From Kappaphycus alvarezii (taxonomy: Eukaryota; Rhodophyta; Florideophyceae; Gigartinales; Solieriaceae): a stretch of 64,000 nt of DNA. Shown piece by piece: positions 1-11,889 of the stretch. Below the pieces are notes generated by a model. The model was not told the origin of the DNA and did not search any database. It was given only the letters and a program-made list of their open reading frames with translations. Within the stretch, counting starts at the first letter, position 1, and the number at the start of each line of letters is the position of its first letter. The translations under genes were made by a program, and so were the position numbers. The stretch lies in contig NADL03000027.1 in NCBI GenBank assembly GCA_002205965.3, positions 558,001 to 622,000 on the forward strand, given 5' to 3'.

Positions 1-2138
1 TTTGCGGTCATCACTTGTGCATGAGAATCTATCTGGGGCTACGGAAAGGTTGCCGGAGTGTATAGCACACTTACCAGGCCTTAAAACGAACATAACATTG
101 AAGGCTTCCTGCGTGCCTTTCTATTGAAATTAATTCTAATTAAACTAATGAAAAGAATATAATAAAAGTCTACTTAGCCGAACATGTCTAAAAGTGCGCA
201 TACTGTATGTGTAGTCGAGCTTGCGACTCCAAGAAGCGCTTTGAAGAGAATGTTAGAAATATTTCCACGATATTTTGAATCACTTGGCAATGAAAGCCCG
301 ACTATATCTGAAGATACTAGGTATCCTCAAATATAGCTGTTAAAATGAAGCAATTGATTTATCTCTCAGGAGAAGTTAGTTGTTCTAAGTCACTGGTGAC
401 AAAATGCATGCTCAGAATTGAAGTAGTCCATATTTTGCTCGTTTGATCACTACATTGATACTTATGCCTTTTTTGGGTTTCAAAAAGGTGCCATGCGATG
501 GGACTTTAAGATTTGCTACGAGGCTGGTATGGCATTCCATGCCACCAAAATTCATCCGGAATAATGAAGAAGAGATCTTTATTCTTCTATGAACTCCGTT
601 TTATGAAACATCCTCTAGTGCGGAACTAAGTCTCCCTTAATCGTTGTGATCAATGTATTGATCTCCATGTAATGAGATTAGGGGTACAGCTGTCAAAGCT
701 TACAGTTTTTCAAATTACAACGAACTCAAATTGTTATAATCCCGGAAAATCAACATAACAAACATAATTATTCTTCGACCCTAATTCTTCTGTAGCATCA
801 CTGGGACGGGAATGAGCCTGGTTCTGCCAGGTGCTCCGGCTATGTACCCCCATTACCTTCGTACCCTGGTAAATAATACGGGTACTTATGGAGTACGTGT
901 GGACAGCCACAAGTAGAGAATATGTCGAGAACAGGTGGATCAATAGTGGTTATCTACTGCAGTGCTCCCTGTGCAGTCCACTGGTCGGCCACAGTGGTCC
1001 TCATATTTTCGACCACTTGTCCAGAAACAGCCCCAACACTCCACGTGTGCTCCACATGAACCCCTCTGGCAGTGATTATATGCATATTCTGAAAGAGGAC
1101 ATGGTAGTCACGCGACCATGCAGTGACACGTTACGCTTCATTTATTCTACACATCACTGCTGTCATTTGCCTCCTATTGGCTAAAATTTATTCTTCCGAT
1201 CCCTAGATTACTGTCAGTACTCCCTCAACTGATAGGATACCCTCAACGTCTCTCGCTCCTGCCCCCTTCTATCTGTTCTCGATGCCCCTCTTCCCTTTCT
1301 TCTTTATCCACAGTTTTTCAAATCCACGCTTTCATCTTCATCGGATCCTAAAGCTCTCATTTGTCCCATTCCCTTCGCCAAGCGATCGCTTTTTCGTCCC
1401 GCCAGTCGCGCCTTTCTTCTTCCCTGTGCCACTCAATTCTTCTTTTTCTCTCAATATTGAACGACTGGATCCATCTCTCACTCTCTTATATCCCTCGATT
1501 CAGAATGCCGTTTCTCTTTCAACTACGAATTGATCGCATTACTTCCTATCCTAGTCATCGTACTGATTTTACAATCCCCAAACAATGACCGAGATAATTA
1601 CGATACTGAACCTCATCAATATCAAGAATTCACTCCAGAAAGCACTCTATTCACACCATCCGGAGAGCATTCTCGGGTAGATAAGAAGTTATGCACACGT
1701 CTCTGCGGATCGATGAGTATGTTCTCGTCCCGGCGCCAGGCAAACGACGCTCCAAAATGCCTATTCCATGCAATATGGTACCATCCCATTCCACAGTTCT
1801 GTACCCACTGAATACCCTGTCGCCAGCGTGTATGGAGTAGACTTCCCCAAGCGGTCCTTTTCAAGACGATCGACCCACCGCATAAGTATAAGAAGTGAGT
1901 CTTGGATTGCCGCTCGAAGTCATATTTGTACTCGATGTACAGCAACACCTGACCGTAGTAAACCTGTCTGATACGCTCTTCAGCATCGATTCAGCGCAAA
2001 TATAAAAGTCCGACCTGGTTTTTGTGGCACGTCCAGTGGTCTTGGAACCAATGTCGACACTTGAATCTCCACACATCATTCGAGTGCGTTCATACGACAC
2101 AAATGTATCTTCTTTCACCGCATTTTTCGCAAGCTTTG
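1..2138. other. No recognisable gene
   Basis: I see no protein I can name on either strand. The stretch is AT-rich with many stops. A pyrimidine-rich tract at about 1,250-1,560 gives open frames made mostly of Pro, Ser and Phe and looks like a leader or LTR-type sequence, but I found no partner copy in the window. Minus-strand frames at 1,622-2,142 lie downstream of the CACTA remnant and could be its tail; nothing in them is diagnostic. Confidence 0.4.
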
Positions 2139-3715
2139 TCATGCTTCATTAAATTTCGAAGCGTATTCGATGTGAAGAGTCCTCAACCTCCAGCGACGTG
2201 CATCTCTCCCATTTAGAGAGTAACCGACGAGTTTGTAGAAAGCGGATGGGTCCTCGTCCGTCAGCCAAGTCACCCTCGTCTTACCTGATGGTATTTCTTC
2301 ACTGTCAGTATGCGAGAAAGTCTCCGGAAGAATTGCTTGTAGCTTTCCATTATTTGTCATTCTCCGTTAAAGACTCAGCCGCCCTCACAGTGTAATTTAG
2401 CCTATTTTTATGAAACCCACGTATCTTTCCATCCAGCACTGGCTGAAAAGAACGGGAGGACGAAAACGCTCAATGGTTTCCGCAAGATGCAGCAAGGCAT
2501 GAATGGTAACTTGCACATATGTAGCCTCTGAATGCTAAACTGGACGTAGTCCTTCTCGAAGTGTAGGGAAACTGAAAGCGCAAGACGTGAAATAGAATTG
2601 AGATCCTGTTGCAATAGTGTTGGACGCATGCATAGCTCGAAGAGGTCAGAAAATTGTCTTAACCCCTTCATAAAGCATTGGGGTGGTTTCCTTGCAGTTA
2701 TCATGAAGTAGTATGAGATGAACATTCGCACTCCTATGCCTTCGAACACGAATATTTGGAGGAGTCCCTTGGCCTTCGTCCGAAACTAGCATAAGACGAG
2801 CCGTTACCAAGCTTGAGTATCATCGTCAATGCTACTCAAGCTTCGCTCTTGATTACAAAATCAGCCGTTCCTTCAATCAATTCAAGAGACGCTGCCTCCC
2901 TTTCCACAAAGCCATAAATTCTTTCGTGATATTGATCATTAAGTGCATGATGTCCAGCGGGAATGACACGAAAGGAACAATTGAAGGATCATTATACAAT
3001 TCAGTACGCCTTATTATGCCAGTTCTCCTTGTAATATTCCTTCACCGGCTCTTGGACAAATCTGGATTGGCAAGAGCGCGGAACGTTCTTTCGATTCCAC
3101 TTCGAGTGCGAAGCGCTAGCCTTTCGGATCATATTTTTTGACCATACGAGATCGAGAATTGGGGGATGAGGGCACACGAAACTTCGACGGAAAGTAGTAA
3201 CTGTTCAATGTGGGCATTTAACCCCTAAATGTCGCAAAACCGGCACATGAAAATCCCTTTTGCTCGGCAAACCCTCCACTCTTCTGAGATGCTGGACCAT
3301 CTCCCTTTAACCACAGCACGTGAACCATTACCTTGTGTCGAGAGCCGTCGAAAAACTCAAACTACGTACTTCCATCCTTATTTATATCTTGAACCTCCTC
3401 AATGAAAGGAATCAAGAAAGTATCCAGACGCACTGGTTCCCCTGGGCCATTGACAAAACCCAAAGGGAGAACATTGTTCATGATAAATCGTTGTTAGGGA
3501 TGTAGATTGTGTATCATGCTGGTTATTGGCCAGCAGTCGTACTGGTTTTCCTTGAAAGCATCGAATCCGTCAGTGTAAATATCAATGAACAAATCGCAGG
3601 TGTCAGCTCCTTCACCGCCCCTCGCATTGAAAATACTCTTGTACAAAGATTCATCCACATAATCCTCGTAAAAGTCATCAAGTCTTTCACCGGCTTGTCT
3701 TGCTGTGACCAAAGA
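2139..3715 (-). pseudogene. CACTA (En/Spm-like) transposase remnant
   Basis: Reading the minus strand, successive frames carry the ordered signatures of a Tnp2-like (Transposase_21) protein. About 3,500-3,600 encodes IDIYTDGFDAF followed by WPITSMIHNLHP, the usual 'TDGF...W...YNLPP' block. About 3,400-3,470 encodes a PGEPVRLDTFLIPFIEEV block, about 3,230-3,310 a GDGPASQK segment with a later Cys, and about 2,890-2,960 the FPLDIMHLMINITKEF block near the third acidic residue. The frame at 2,408-2,749 matches the helical C-terminal part by pattern (FEKDYV, RLHMCK). The order and spacing are what the family shows; the family name is from established knowledge. Several stops and frame changes break it, including one in-frame stop near 3,370. 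No terminal CACTA repeats or target duplication were found, so the ends are unknown. Confidence 0.72.
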
Positions 3716-3758
3716 TCGCCGATACTCATATAATTGCTTAATAGCACTCTTCCCGGAA

Positions 3759-4802
3759 CTAGATCTTTAGTCGTGGGAGGATTGGAATGTACTCAAACGT
3801 TACCACCGTGCCAGTTGTTTTTCTCTCCACGCAGACTGAACAGTTTTCCAGTCGTCCTTGCTCCTCTAGCTCGTCTCGTAGTGCGTTACCTTCATTATCG
3901 CTTGCAGTTTGTAGAAGCATATGCCCATGGTAAGTGAGGTACTTCCATGTGTCAAGCCATGAGTACTTGATCATATTAACTTGATGGTGACCCATGCTTC
4001 ATACTGTGCTTCAAGGTTGCGTAGCACTTAGACATGACTATCTGCTTCAGTCCAAATCTTACGCCCAGCTTGACCCACTTCTTGTTCTCCATTCTCCAAG
4101 TATGGAATCGAAAGAACGCCTCACTTCTCCAATCACTCAAATCCATTTGAGGTTGCGGAAAACGGGCAGCCACTCCAGGACGCTGTAGGGCCGAAGAGCC
4201 GTCGGATATTGTGCCTTCAAATTCAGGCTCATCATAAAACAAAACCCCGTCATCATGGTCAGGACTGTCAATAATCGAGAAAACGTTGATCTCATTCAAT
4301 TGTTCCGTCAATAAAGGCTCCTCCGGATCAATAATAGCTCCTGTCGAGGCGTTACAGGATTTATAGAGAGATCTTCTTGCGAATACTGTCCTCTATCTCT
4401 TCTGAAATTGGATACCATTTTCAAACTGATGAACATATTTTGCGCCATCATCATCGTGTAGTATTGCAAATGTGGGTGAGTAGTCCCAATATTCAACCTG
4501 TACACTGATCCATCTGGATTGAGAAGTTTGCACGAACGGCTTGAACCCTCTATTCCATCGTACTTGTAGGGTGAAAAGATATATTCGAACCTTTCTCGCT
4601 GTTTATTCGCCTCTTGAGACGTGTAACTCTTTCCCCGAGGTAGTAAGGGCAGGTTAAATTTGGTAGGTTCTTGATTTGCAAGGGGCATGTGCCGCTTCAT
4701 CGTCGATAGATCAACGGCCTTTCCAACAGGTCGACAAACGCTTTTGTAATCCGCCAGACACACAAATCGAAAGCTCATACTACGTAGAAGCATCGATGTC
4801 AC
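3759..4802 (-). pseudogene. Possible N-terminal part of the CACTA transposase
   Basis: Three minus-strand frames (4,308-4,802, 3,976-4,311 and 3,759-3,995) lie directly upstream of, and in the same direction as, the Tnp2-like block and overlap each other slightly. This is the arrangement of one coding sequence cut by frame changes. I recognise no domain in them. The segment at 3,976-4,311 is acidic, then rich in aromatic residues (WRSEAFFRFHTWRMENKKW). Their link to the transposase rests on position and strand only. They could equally be unrelated filler. Confidence 0.3.
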
Positions 4803-7221
4803 CAGACGAAGTGGTCAATGCAGCATCGTACGATGCTGAATGTAGTTTCCGGCAAAGTCGATTGCGACCGGAATTATTCTGCCGATTACCTTTAATGCTG
4901 CCTGCTTTGACGATAATATCTGCTGCAAATTTTCGTGTGATTACTTTAGTCGAACAAACGTTCGTTTCATAAAAAGTACGACATAGCGTTTGAAACGAAA
5001 ATTCGATGATTGTGTTGACAAGAAGCTCTTTTAGCAACCATATTAAACTTTCCCACTGCGCCATTCATTGTGTCCACTTCGCTCATAGTCGCACTTCACG
5101 TTAAAAATTCAATAATGGCGAGCAGTAATGCTACATACTTTGAGATGCCACCGCTATCGGGCAACCCTCCGATCATGAGGGAGCCTGCAAGGAAGCAAAA
5201 GCAGCAAGATGGGAAAAAATATTTCCTCAGATCTCTCAACGTATCAAGATATTATGAATAGGTGGCGACTTGTTGGAATGAAAATAGCACGTCAGCGACA
5301 GCAAAATTCCCTTCGTTCGAAGATGGACTCACCCACCGCAGGCGCAACCAGCTCCACAAACGTTAAATTGGAAACTTACTCATTCGTAGTATACCTCAGT
5401 TGTATCAGGAGAAGACTTTAAGCCAGGCATACATATGTCCTGCGATAAATATGGATGCTGCAATGCAAAAAATCGCGGATCTTCCCGATCTGCATTACTA
5501 TGTCAAGCATTCTCAGCTTCATTGGCTTGTAAAGAAGCTAACTGGAAACATATGGAAACTATGTGACGTGTTGAGCGTACCAAGAGCAGAAGAGGGGAAG
5601 GGCAAGTCCTGCGCATTACTCTGGTCTTGGCATCACGCAACAGGATCGTTCTGGACTCAATGATTCTCCTTCGCAAGAAACATTTGGCATAAATCACATT
5701 TACGTCGCTCGAGAAAGTGGGCAGCCTCCTTGGTTCCAGACTTATGCAATGCTGCCCAGAGTTGGTAGATTACGTTGAAGTCGGTTTGGTTGATGTATAG
5801 GATGAACCACACCAATCTGTTGCAACAAACGACAAGATGAATCGTATATACACGAAGCGGATGATACTGCTGCATATAATCCAGGTGAGGAACCCTTAAA
5901 CTCTGCACAGCATGAAGCATACATTCGAAGGGATAACTCTGGCGTTGACGATCATAGCATCGCTACAGCAAAACGGACCGAAGCGTATCACCGTGGTGTC
6001 ATTTCGGATCAATGTCAAAGAGGAGATCAACAAGAAGCCCGTATCGGTGAGTGTGAAGAGCGGATTGCAGCGTTGATAAGCGATTCTCGCTTCAGAACTG
6101 AAAGCCGTGGAGGAAGAGCCAATAATTTGGAAAACTAATCCGGAGATTCAAAATCATTGCAATCCAGCGGGGATCGAATGACGACAAAACGGGTCGCTAC
6201 TTCGCCTATCGCGGGGAGATCCAGAAACATGGAAAACGCCTGGGAACGAACCCGAATGCATTCATCGTGAACCAAAATCATGCAGCAACACCAAACTGGA
6301 ACGACCGTCGTGAACGAAACGGCATAGCAGAAAGGAACAGAAACCGTGCTGTCAGTCGTACTCAGATGCCTTCCATGACAGGTTCAAATAACGGGCGCAG
6401 CTAGAGAGGACTGGAAAGGCGCGGTAGATGACTTGGAAGCCAAGCAGGATTGAGGGAAGTGATGCATGGACGTACTACAAATTGACTCATTAGGGTATTG
6501 AAGGTATAACTCCGGATACATATCGAAACCGTACGTAACGTTCTTCTTGTGGATTCTTACCCTGGTGAGGACGAGCGAAATAGTTGTCCGATAACCGCGT
6601 GTCAAATCAGATAGAACGTCCAAAAACGATCGAATCACACCGGAAGGAAATGAAAACGTTGTTCAAAAGAAAAATGGATTGAAGTTGACGTCTTTCGAGG
6701 TTCAACGAGGATGTTGAAAGGCATATTAATACAGTTTAAAACTGTTGTTTTGATGATTTTTCATGATCGGAGCGAGTTCGACCCAGTCAAAACCTGCGTT
6801 ATTCAGATCCTATTTGCTACAATGTGCGATGGTAAACCACGTTTCTGCAGATTTGGGAATGAGTACACCCTATTTCCATCCTTGTGCGAATTTCCAACAT
6901 CTGTAGCCCACACCCCCGGCCCAAATATCGTAAACAGTTCCCGTTTGACGTCGTATAATTGGCTTACCGTCGGGTCGTCACCTGCCCGACTTCCTTCCCG
7001 TTCAGTTCTGGCCTGCTTTCTCATCCATCCATCCCAACCTCTCCGGACTCGCTTCATGCACTTGGCGTTTAAGATAATTGATACCACGCAGAATGTTCCC
7101 CGGTCTGTACGCATAACAAAATCATAAACAATCACGCTGTATCATCAGCCTTGTCATCACATCAGACCGAAAAGTATCATCTCCAGCTGTAGTCCAACAC
7201 AGGGCTGCACTAGGTCGGAGT
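4803..7221. other. No recognisable gene; decayed repeat DNA
   Basis: Open frames exist at 5,070-5,261, 5,400-5,663 and 6,711-7,127 on the plus strand and at 5,657-5,920, 6,384-6,638 and 6,803-7,135 on the minus strand, but none shows a motif I can name. The mixture of short frames on both strands looks like old transposon sequence. Confidence 0.4.
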
Positions 7222-8026
7222 GTGGCCGACGAGAGCTGCGATCGTTCACATTCGCGAAAAGAAACTTGTTATCCATCCTTGTCACTCGCTATATCCGATC
7301 CTCCTCCAACAAAACATTCGGCCGACCTTCCCTTGCCAAGTACATCCCGTCCATCAAAAATAGAACGCCCCTCTCCCAGCTCCGCCATCTCCGAGCAGAC
7401 GGCTTCTAATTCCCCTCCAGCGCAGTCACCATGGATGCTACCTTCATAAGCGGCGCGTTTGACGTCCGCGTAACGGAATCCGCAACAATTCACTTGTTCA
7501 CAAACATCAATTCGAAGTCATGCCGGCCAAAGTCCCATGGTGTGAGTGCCTCCAACATAGAGATAAAGATATTCCTGTATCCGGTGCACAAACGAGCTGT
7601 TCGCTCGGGTCGGATACGTCTGCGTTGGTTCGCGCGCAATGGCAGCCACCTAGGTCGATGCTACGTCCTCGTGTCGGAACACGTCCGAATCAAGTTACAA
7701 GAAGGTCAATTCCTTTTCATAGCATGTCTCATCTCCGCCACGACAAGAGAAAATACACATAAATGCAAGTCTGGCAATGTCATACGTTCCATCTCTGGCA
7801 TGTCAAGCGGGACTGATCATGCTCATATGGGCCATATTCGGAATCTTCCTGGCTGCCACCAACGTCAATTTCAACCATAACTTATACTGCATCGTTCATC
7901 CATTGCCTTTCTCAACGCTTATTTGAACTTTACTATTGCGCAGTTCGGGTTGTTCTTCAGCGACTCGGCCGGTGTCGCAATACTTTTTGAATTAGATAAA
8001 TCTGTCGAAGTCAACAACTGTTATAG
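7222..8026 (+). CDS. Unrecognised protein with a C-terminal membrane segment, frame-interrupted
   Basis: A run of overlapping plus-strand frames (7,222-7,449, 7,431-7,880, then other frames to about 8,026) reads as one protein cut by one-base shifts. The first part is Ser/Pro-rich and low complexity. The middle is basic. Around 7,765-7,915 a third frame encodes LIMLIWAIFGIFLAATNVNF, a strong transmembrane-helix candidate. About 7,915-7,998 in another frame encodes LNFTIAQFGLFFSDSAGVAI. I do not recognise the family. The same pattern of frame shifts occurs in the certain genes of this window, which makes a real gene plausible. The alternative is chance open frames in repeat DNA. Confidence 0.3.
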
Positions 8027-8036
8027 TTGTTGACTT
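8008..8036. repeat. Perfect hairpin, 12-bp arms, 5-nt loop
   Basis: The arms at 8,008-8,019 (AAGTCAACAACT) and 8,025-8,036 (AGTTGTTGACTT) are exact reverse complements around GTTAT. It lies at the 3' end of the possible membrane-protein gene. It could be a terminator-like RNA hairpin or the end of a small mobile element. Confidence 0.7.
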
Positions 8037-8200
8037 ACGGTATTTCGATTAATACTCCCCAGATCATACTGTAACGGCTGCGAGGTTAATGTGAACCTAA
8101 CGCTATATGGAACGCTCTAGTTGGACGATCCAGCGGTTGTCCGGGCAACAGTTTTTTCTAACCGTAGCTGGTCGTTGATTGGTTCTACTCCGTCAATCAA

Positions 8201-8229
8201 TTCCAAAATCCAATAATTGGATTTTGGAA
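8201..8229. repeat. Perfect palindrome, 14-bp arms, 1-nt centre
   Basis: The arms at 8,201-8,214 (TTCCAAAATCCAAT) and 8,216-8,229 (ATTGGATTTTGGAA) are exact reverse complements around a single A. Such a near-uninterrupted palindrome can extrude as a cruciform or bind a dimeric protein. I see no duplicated flanks that would make it a foldback element. Confidence 0.75.
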
Positions 8230-9352
8230 AAAAGGTACATTGCTCGAATCTCGATCCTTTCATGACTAAGACGAGGTCGTCGATGCGTTGAGGCTCGAGT
8301 TGGTCCAGAGCGAGGATTTTGAGGCGAGAAGGAACTGTGCGCTCTCGCTGGGGAGATTGCGATAAAGGTGCTAGTGCTTCAGGTCTATGATATCTATCCA
8401 ACCCATTCAACGCCAACTGCCCGCCACCGGTCCATCCAGGGCGCGTCCAAGTTGGCAAACAAGAAAACAACGTCCATCGCGTCGCGTCGTCCGAGACGGC
8501 GCCCGTATTGCGACACCAGACCCTCCAGTTCGATCTGTCCCACCGCTCCACCACTTCGCGCGTCTTCTCCGCCCCGCTCTTCGCGTCGTCGCTTCTTCCA
8601 TCGTCTCTCTCCCCTACCACGCACTTCTCTCTTTCCCACCACGCTGCGGTGTTGACTGCATGCCGCCACCCCACTTGTTTACTTGCAGCCGACGTGGACT
8701 TCGTCTAGAGATTTGGTGGCTATGTCTCTTGCGATTGCCGATAGTCCCTACTCGCCCATGGAGAGATAAAGGAATAGGCGAAGCGCACAGCTATTATTAT
8801 ATCATTGTTCAGTCTTGCACATTCCCCGTCACGGGGAGCGGATGCCTGACGAGGGAAAGACGTAGCGCGGAAGAACGGTGCAGCTTTGGGTTGTTTGGGT
8901 TGCGCGTGAACGGGGCGTCGTTGTTGACGTCGGCTGAGAAGATTCGTAGCGGACGCGGCTCCTATTTAAAGGGATGGGCGCGTCGGATGCGCGGCAGTCG
9001 GCTGTTGTGGCTTTGGCGAGGGGAAATTTGGTTTTCTTGTGGATGAGCTATGTGGACTTTGATGCGGGTTTCCCAGAGCTTCGGCAATGGGCGGGTTGGA
9101 GACGGTTGGATGGGTGATATCTAGGTTTGGGGGGCGCGATGGTGGTTGGTGGTAGCTGGTGCTTGCGGGCGAGGGTTGTGCGGGTGGGGCGATTTGCACG
9201 GCGAATGGACTCGAAGACTTGAATGGTTTTTTGTGTGTGCGGCACGGCGGGTGCGCTCGACGACGGAGGGCTTTTGTCGGACGGGGATTGCGGGAAGCGG
9301 GTAGGAGGCTGGATGGGAGGGTTCGGGAGGGGGGTTGGGGGTGCGGACGGGC

Positions 9353-10495
9353 TCAAAGTCGGTGGTTGTGGTTGTGCGAGGGAGCTTTTGCGCGATTGAC
9401 TGGATGGAGATAGGCAGGCTTTTCTCTTAACGGGAGCGAGGGGCGCGAGGATGGGTTGAGATTGGTTGGATGGTAGGCGGAGATGGTGGGGTGGTACGAT
9501 AGGAGGAGATGGATGTCGCCGAGGTGCCGATGAGCGGTGGTTTGGGTGAAAGTGCTGCGTGAGGGCTTGCAGAGAGCGATGTGGATTGGTTGGAGGAGGG
9601 AGGGTTGTCGGACCGGTTGGATTCTGCGCTGGGCTCTATTTTTTCCTTGTCGGATGGGAGCGGAGTTAGCTTCTTCCTTAACGACTTGGGGGTGCGACGC
9701 GGGGGGAGTGGACGGGGATTGGGGAGAATTGGGATGGACAGAATTTGACAAGTTGGACGTCGTCGTCGGAATCGTCCGATTTTTGTATGACGTGGCTCTT
9801 CTTTTTTCTAGCCTTCGTCTTTTATTTTGACCGTTGCTTTGGCCTTGGCTTGGGCTTTTCGGCGGTGCGGGACGATGATGGGATTGAAAGACGTCCTTGC
9901 GACGGAAGACGACTGGCTTGTTGATACCTTCGCCTATAAAGACGTTTCGCTTTCGGAAATGATCGCGCTCGACGCGGAGAATGGGGCCGACCTCGACTGC
10001 GTACGAGATGTCTTCCTTGCGCGGTGCTTTGCCAGGGGGCGGAGAGGGGGCGGTAGTGCGGGTTGGTAAGCGGGTTTGCCTTGCGGGCGGGACGGTTACT
10101 TTTCGAAGGAAAAAGTTGAACGGAAGTGTCATCGGAAATGTGACTCGGGAGGTGGGGATATTCAGCGGGGAGGACACGGTCTTTGAGATGCGGGGATGCT
10201 TGGGCTGTCGTGTTCTGGCGGGAGACGGAGGCTTGGGGAATGGTGGGGTAGGGCAAGTGTGGAGCGATGGGGGATTTGGGGGCGACGTGGAGCCAGTGGC
10301 GCTTGGTTTTGGAGCGGGAGGTTGGACCGGAGGCGTCTGTTTGTTTGGAAGGTGGACAATGGTCTTGGGAGATGGTTTTGGAGAAGGTAGTTTAGGGGGT
10401 GGATGCTGTGTGGATGGCGTTTTGCGTGACGGGTTTGGACAAGGTTGGGATTTTGGAAAAGTAGGGGTATAAGAATGGTGGCCGAGCAGCGGCAA
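9353..10495 (-). CDS. Unrecognised proline/serine-rich protein
   Basis: The minus strand stays open for 380 codons in a GC-rich tract (9.0-10.6 kb). The product is very rich in Pro, Ser, Thr, Lys and Arg for the first ~150 residues. A more ordinary segment follows near residues 160-210 (RKRNVFIGEGINKPVVFRRK), then a basic stretch with KRRRLEKRR that could act as a nuclear localisation signal. The frame begins at TTG, not ATG, and a stop lies four codons upstream, so the true start is probably in another frame; an ATG frame opens at about 10,570. Other minus-strand frames (9,048-9,356, 9,822-10,256, 10,162-10,596) are open too, as expected in low-complexity sequence, so frame choice is uncertain. 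A disordered nuclear protein is one reading; a non-coding GC-rich tract is another. Confidence 0.35.
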   Translation of the reverse strand: MPLLGHHSYTPTFPKSQPCPNPSRKTPSTQHPPPKLPSPKPSPKTIVHLPNKQTPPVQPPAPKPSATGSTSPPNPPSLHTCPTPPFPKPPSPARTRQPKHPRISKTVSSPLNIPTSRVTFPMTLPFNFFLRKVTVPPARQTRLPTRTTAPSPPPGKAPRKEDISYAVEVGPILRVERDHFRKRNVFIGEGINKPVVFRRKDVFQSHHRPAPPKSPSQGQSNGQNKRRRLEKRRATSYKNRTIPTTTSNLSNSVHPNSPQSPSTPPASHPQVVKEEANSAPIRQGKNRAQRRIQPVRQPSLLQPIHIALCKPSRSTFTQTTAHRHLGDIHLLLSYHPTISAYHPTNLNPSSRPSLPLREKPAYLHPVNRAKAPSHNHNHRL

Positions 10496-10599
10496 TGGTG
10501 GATATATCTACGCCGAGCGGTTGCTGTGATTTCCATTTTCAGGTCGTGGACGGTGAGAACCATTATCTCGCTCAGGAGATATGAGGAGGGTGACATGAA

Positions 10600-11462
10600 G
10601 GGAAATTACGTGACCAAAATGAGCTGTCCGATTCAGCAATCGTCCACCTGTACTCCAAAATGTTAATTTAATATATTTAATAAATAAAAACATCCTCCAG
10701 AAGCTCCACATGTCACCTCACATCATCCAAAGTGAGGATCAAATTTTAACGAAAATATTGAAGACAGTATGTTGCGCCAGCAATGCTCCAAAAGCAGTCC
10801 ACAGGTGCTCCAGCTGCCTTCATATCCATCCACACGTCATCCGAAAGTAGCCTTAACGTTTACTAGGGTAGCTATCAGCCTAAGCAGACTCTAAAAACTT
10901 GCCAGTGGGTTGAGGTTTCTCATTCTGAGATTAAAAGAAGAAGGCGAATTCAAAAACAGATGAAAGCAGGTACCAATAGGTGATTTATTTCTTTAATGGA
11001 TTACTCGTTTACGTCCTTTGCAGAAGACGGCTCTCGTTCTATGTATCTGTCGAAGAAACTATCAGGCTCTTTCAAAAGCAGCCAAATAGTTAACTACCCA
11101 AATTTTTCTCTCTAGTTACCACGGCATATTCGTCAGGATGCCACTCACCAAGACCGTCCATTGGGTTGGGAACGAGCATGAGATAGTCGCCGGAACAATC
11201 CAGGGACTCGGAACAGTTTCTCCTCGGATATAGTGTGCCTAGATCGAAGAGCTGGACTTGGGTAGAACTGAAGCCAAACCGAGAATTGTGGACAGTCAAT
11301 ATGGCCTTATGGCGGGGGCAGGCCACAATACACCAAATTCCTGTCGCTAGGGAGGGCTGTGGAAGCGCTGAATGCCTGCCTCCTGCCAATCCCTGGTGGG
11401 ATCCCTTCCTATACTGCTTCATGGGTAATGTCAGCTAGTATGTTTTGCGATGGTCGTAACAA
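10600..11462. other. No recognisable gene
   Basis: An AT-rich stretch. The only sizeable frame (11,090-11,422, minus, 110 codons) has no motif I can name, although it is reasonably balanced in composition and might be a coding fragment. Confidence 0.4.
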
Positions 11463-11468
11463 TGTCTC

Positions 11469-11876
11469 TGTTACACCGCTGCGTAATAGAGACTTGTTCG
11501 GTTTTGTTATTTCAGTTCTCTACTACACAGTGGTGTAACAGAGAATCTGCAATGTCTTGAATAAATTTTAGAAGTATTATTTCCCTTCAATGTTTTATTT
11601 GTCGTGGAGCCCCAAGTCATCGTTTTATTTACTTAGTTATATTCTAGATAGTACAATTCTATAGTTACACCTCTACTTCTCGTAAGTTCTACTGAGCTAA
11701 CAAAGTATAGAATTTCTAGAGTAGAGCTACATTACTATCTATATAAAAGGGCTCATCTGGATTCTTGTGGGAATCCAGGTACACTCCACACACCCTTTGC
11801 CCCCAACTTTCTGAAACCCACTACCATCGTCTACTGTTCCTTTAGCAGCGCCCCGGCTGCCTCCCTCTCTGTTTCA
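11469..11876 (+). repeat. 5' LTR of gypsy element 1
   Basis: Begins TGTTACACC and ends TTTCA. It matches 17,118-17,525 along its length. A TATA box (TATAAAAG) lies at 11,742-11,749. An inverted repeat sits at the very start: 11,465-11,481 pairs with 11,528-11,544 with one mismatch. The start could be six bases earlier, at TGTCTCTG. Confidence 0.88.
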
Positions 11877-11877
11877 C

Positions 11878-11889
11878 TGGTAGCATCGC
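11878..11889 (+). other. Primer-binding site of gypsy element 1
   Basis: TGGTAGCATCGC lies one base after the LTR. TGGTAGC is the usual start of a site complementary to the 3' end of initiator methionine tRNA. The match beyond seven bases is unclear without the host tRNA sequence. Confidence 0.6.

Noticed and set aside
1282-1588. Open frames rich in Phe, Pro and Ser in a pyrimidine tract
   Set aside because: Composition explains the openness. The frames overlap each other and carry no motif.
8117-8674. 185-codon minus-strand frame overlapping plus-strand frames
   Set aside because: It spans the perfect palindrome and reads as low-complexity Arg-rich sequence; all frames are open in this GC-rich tract.
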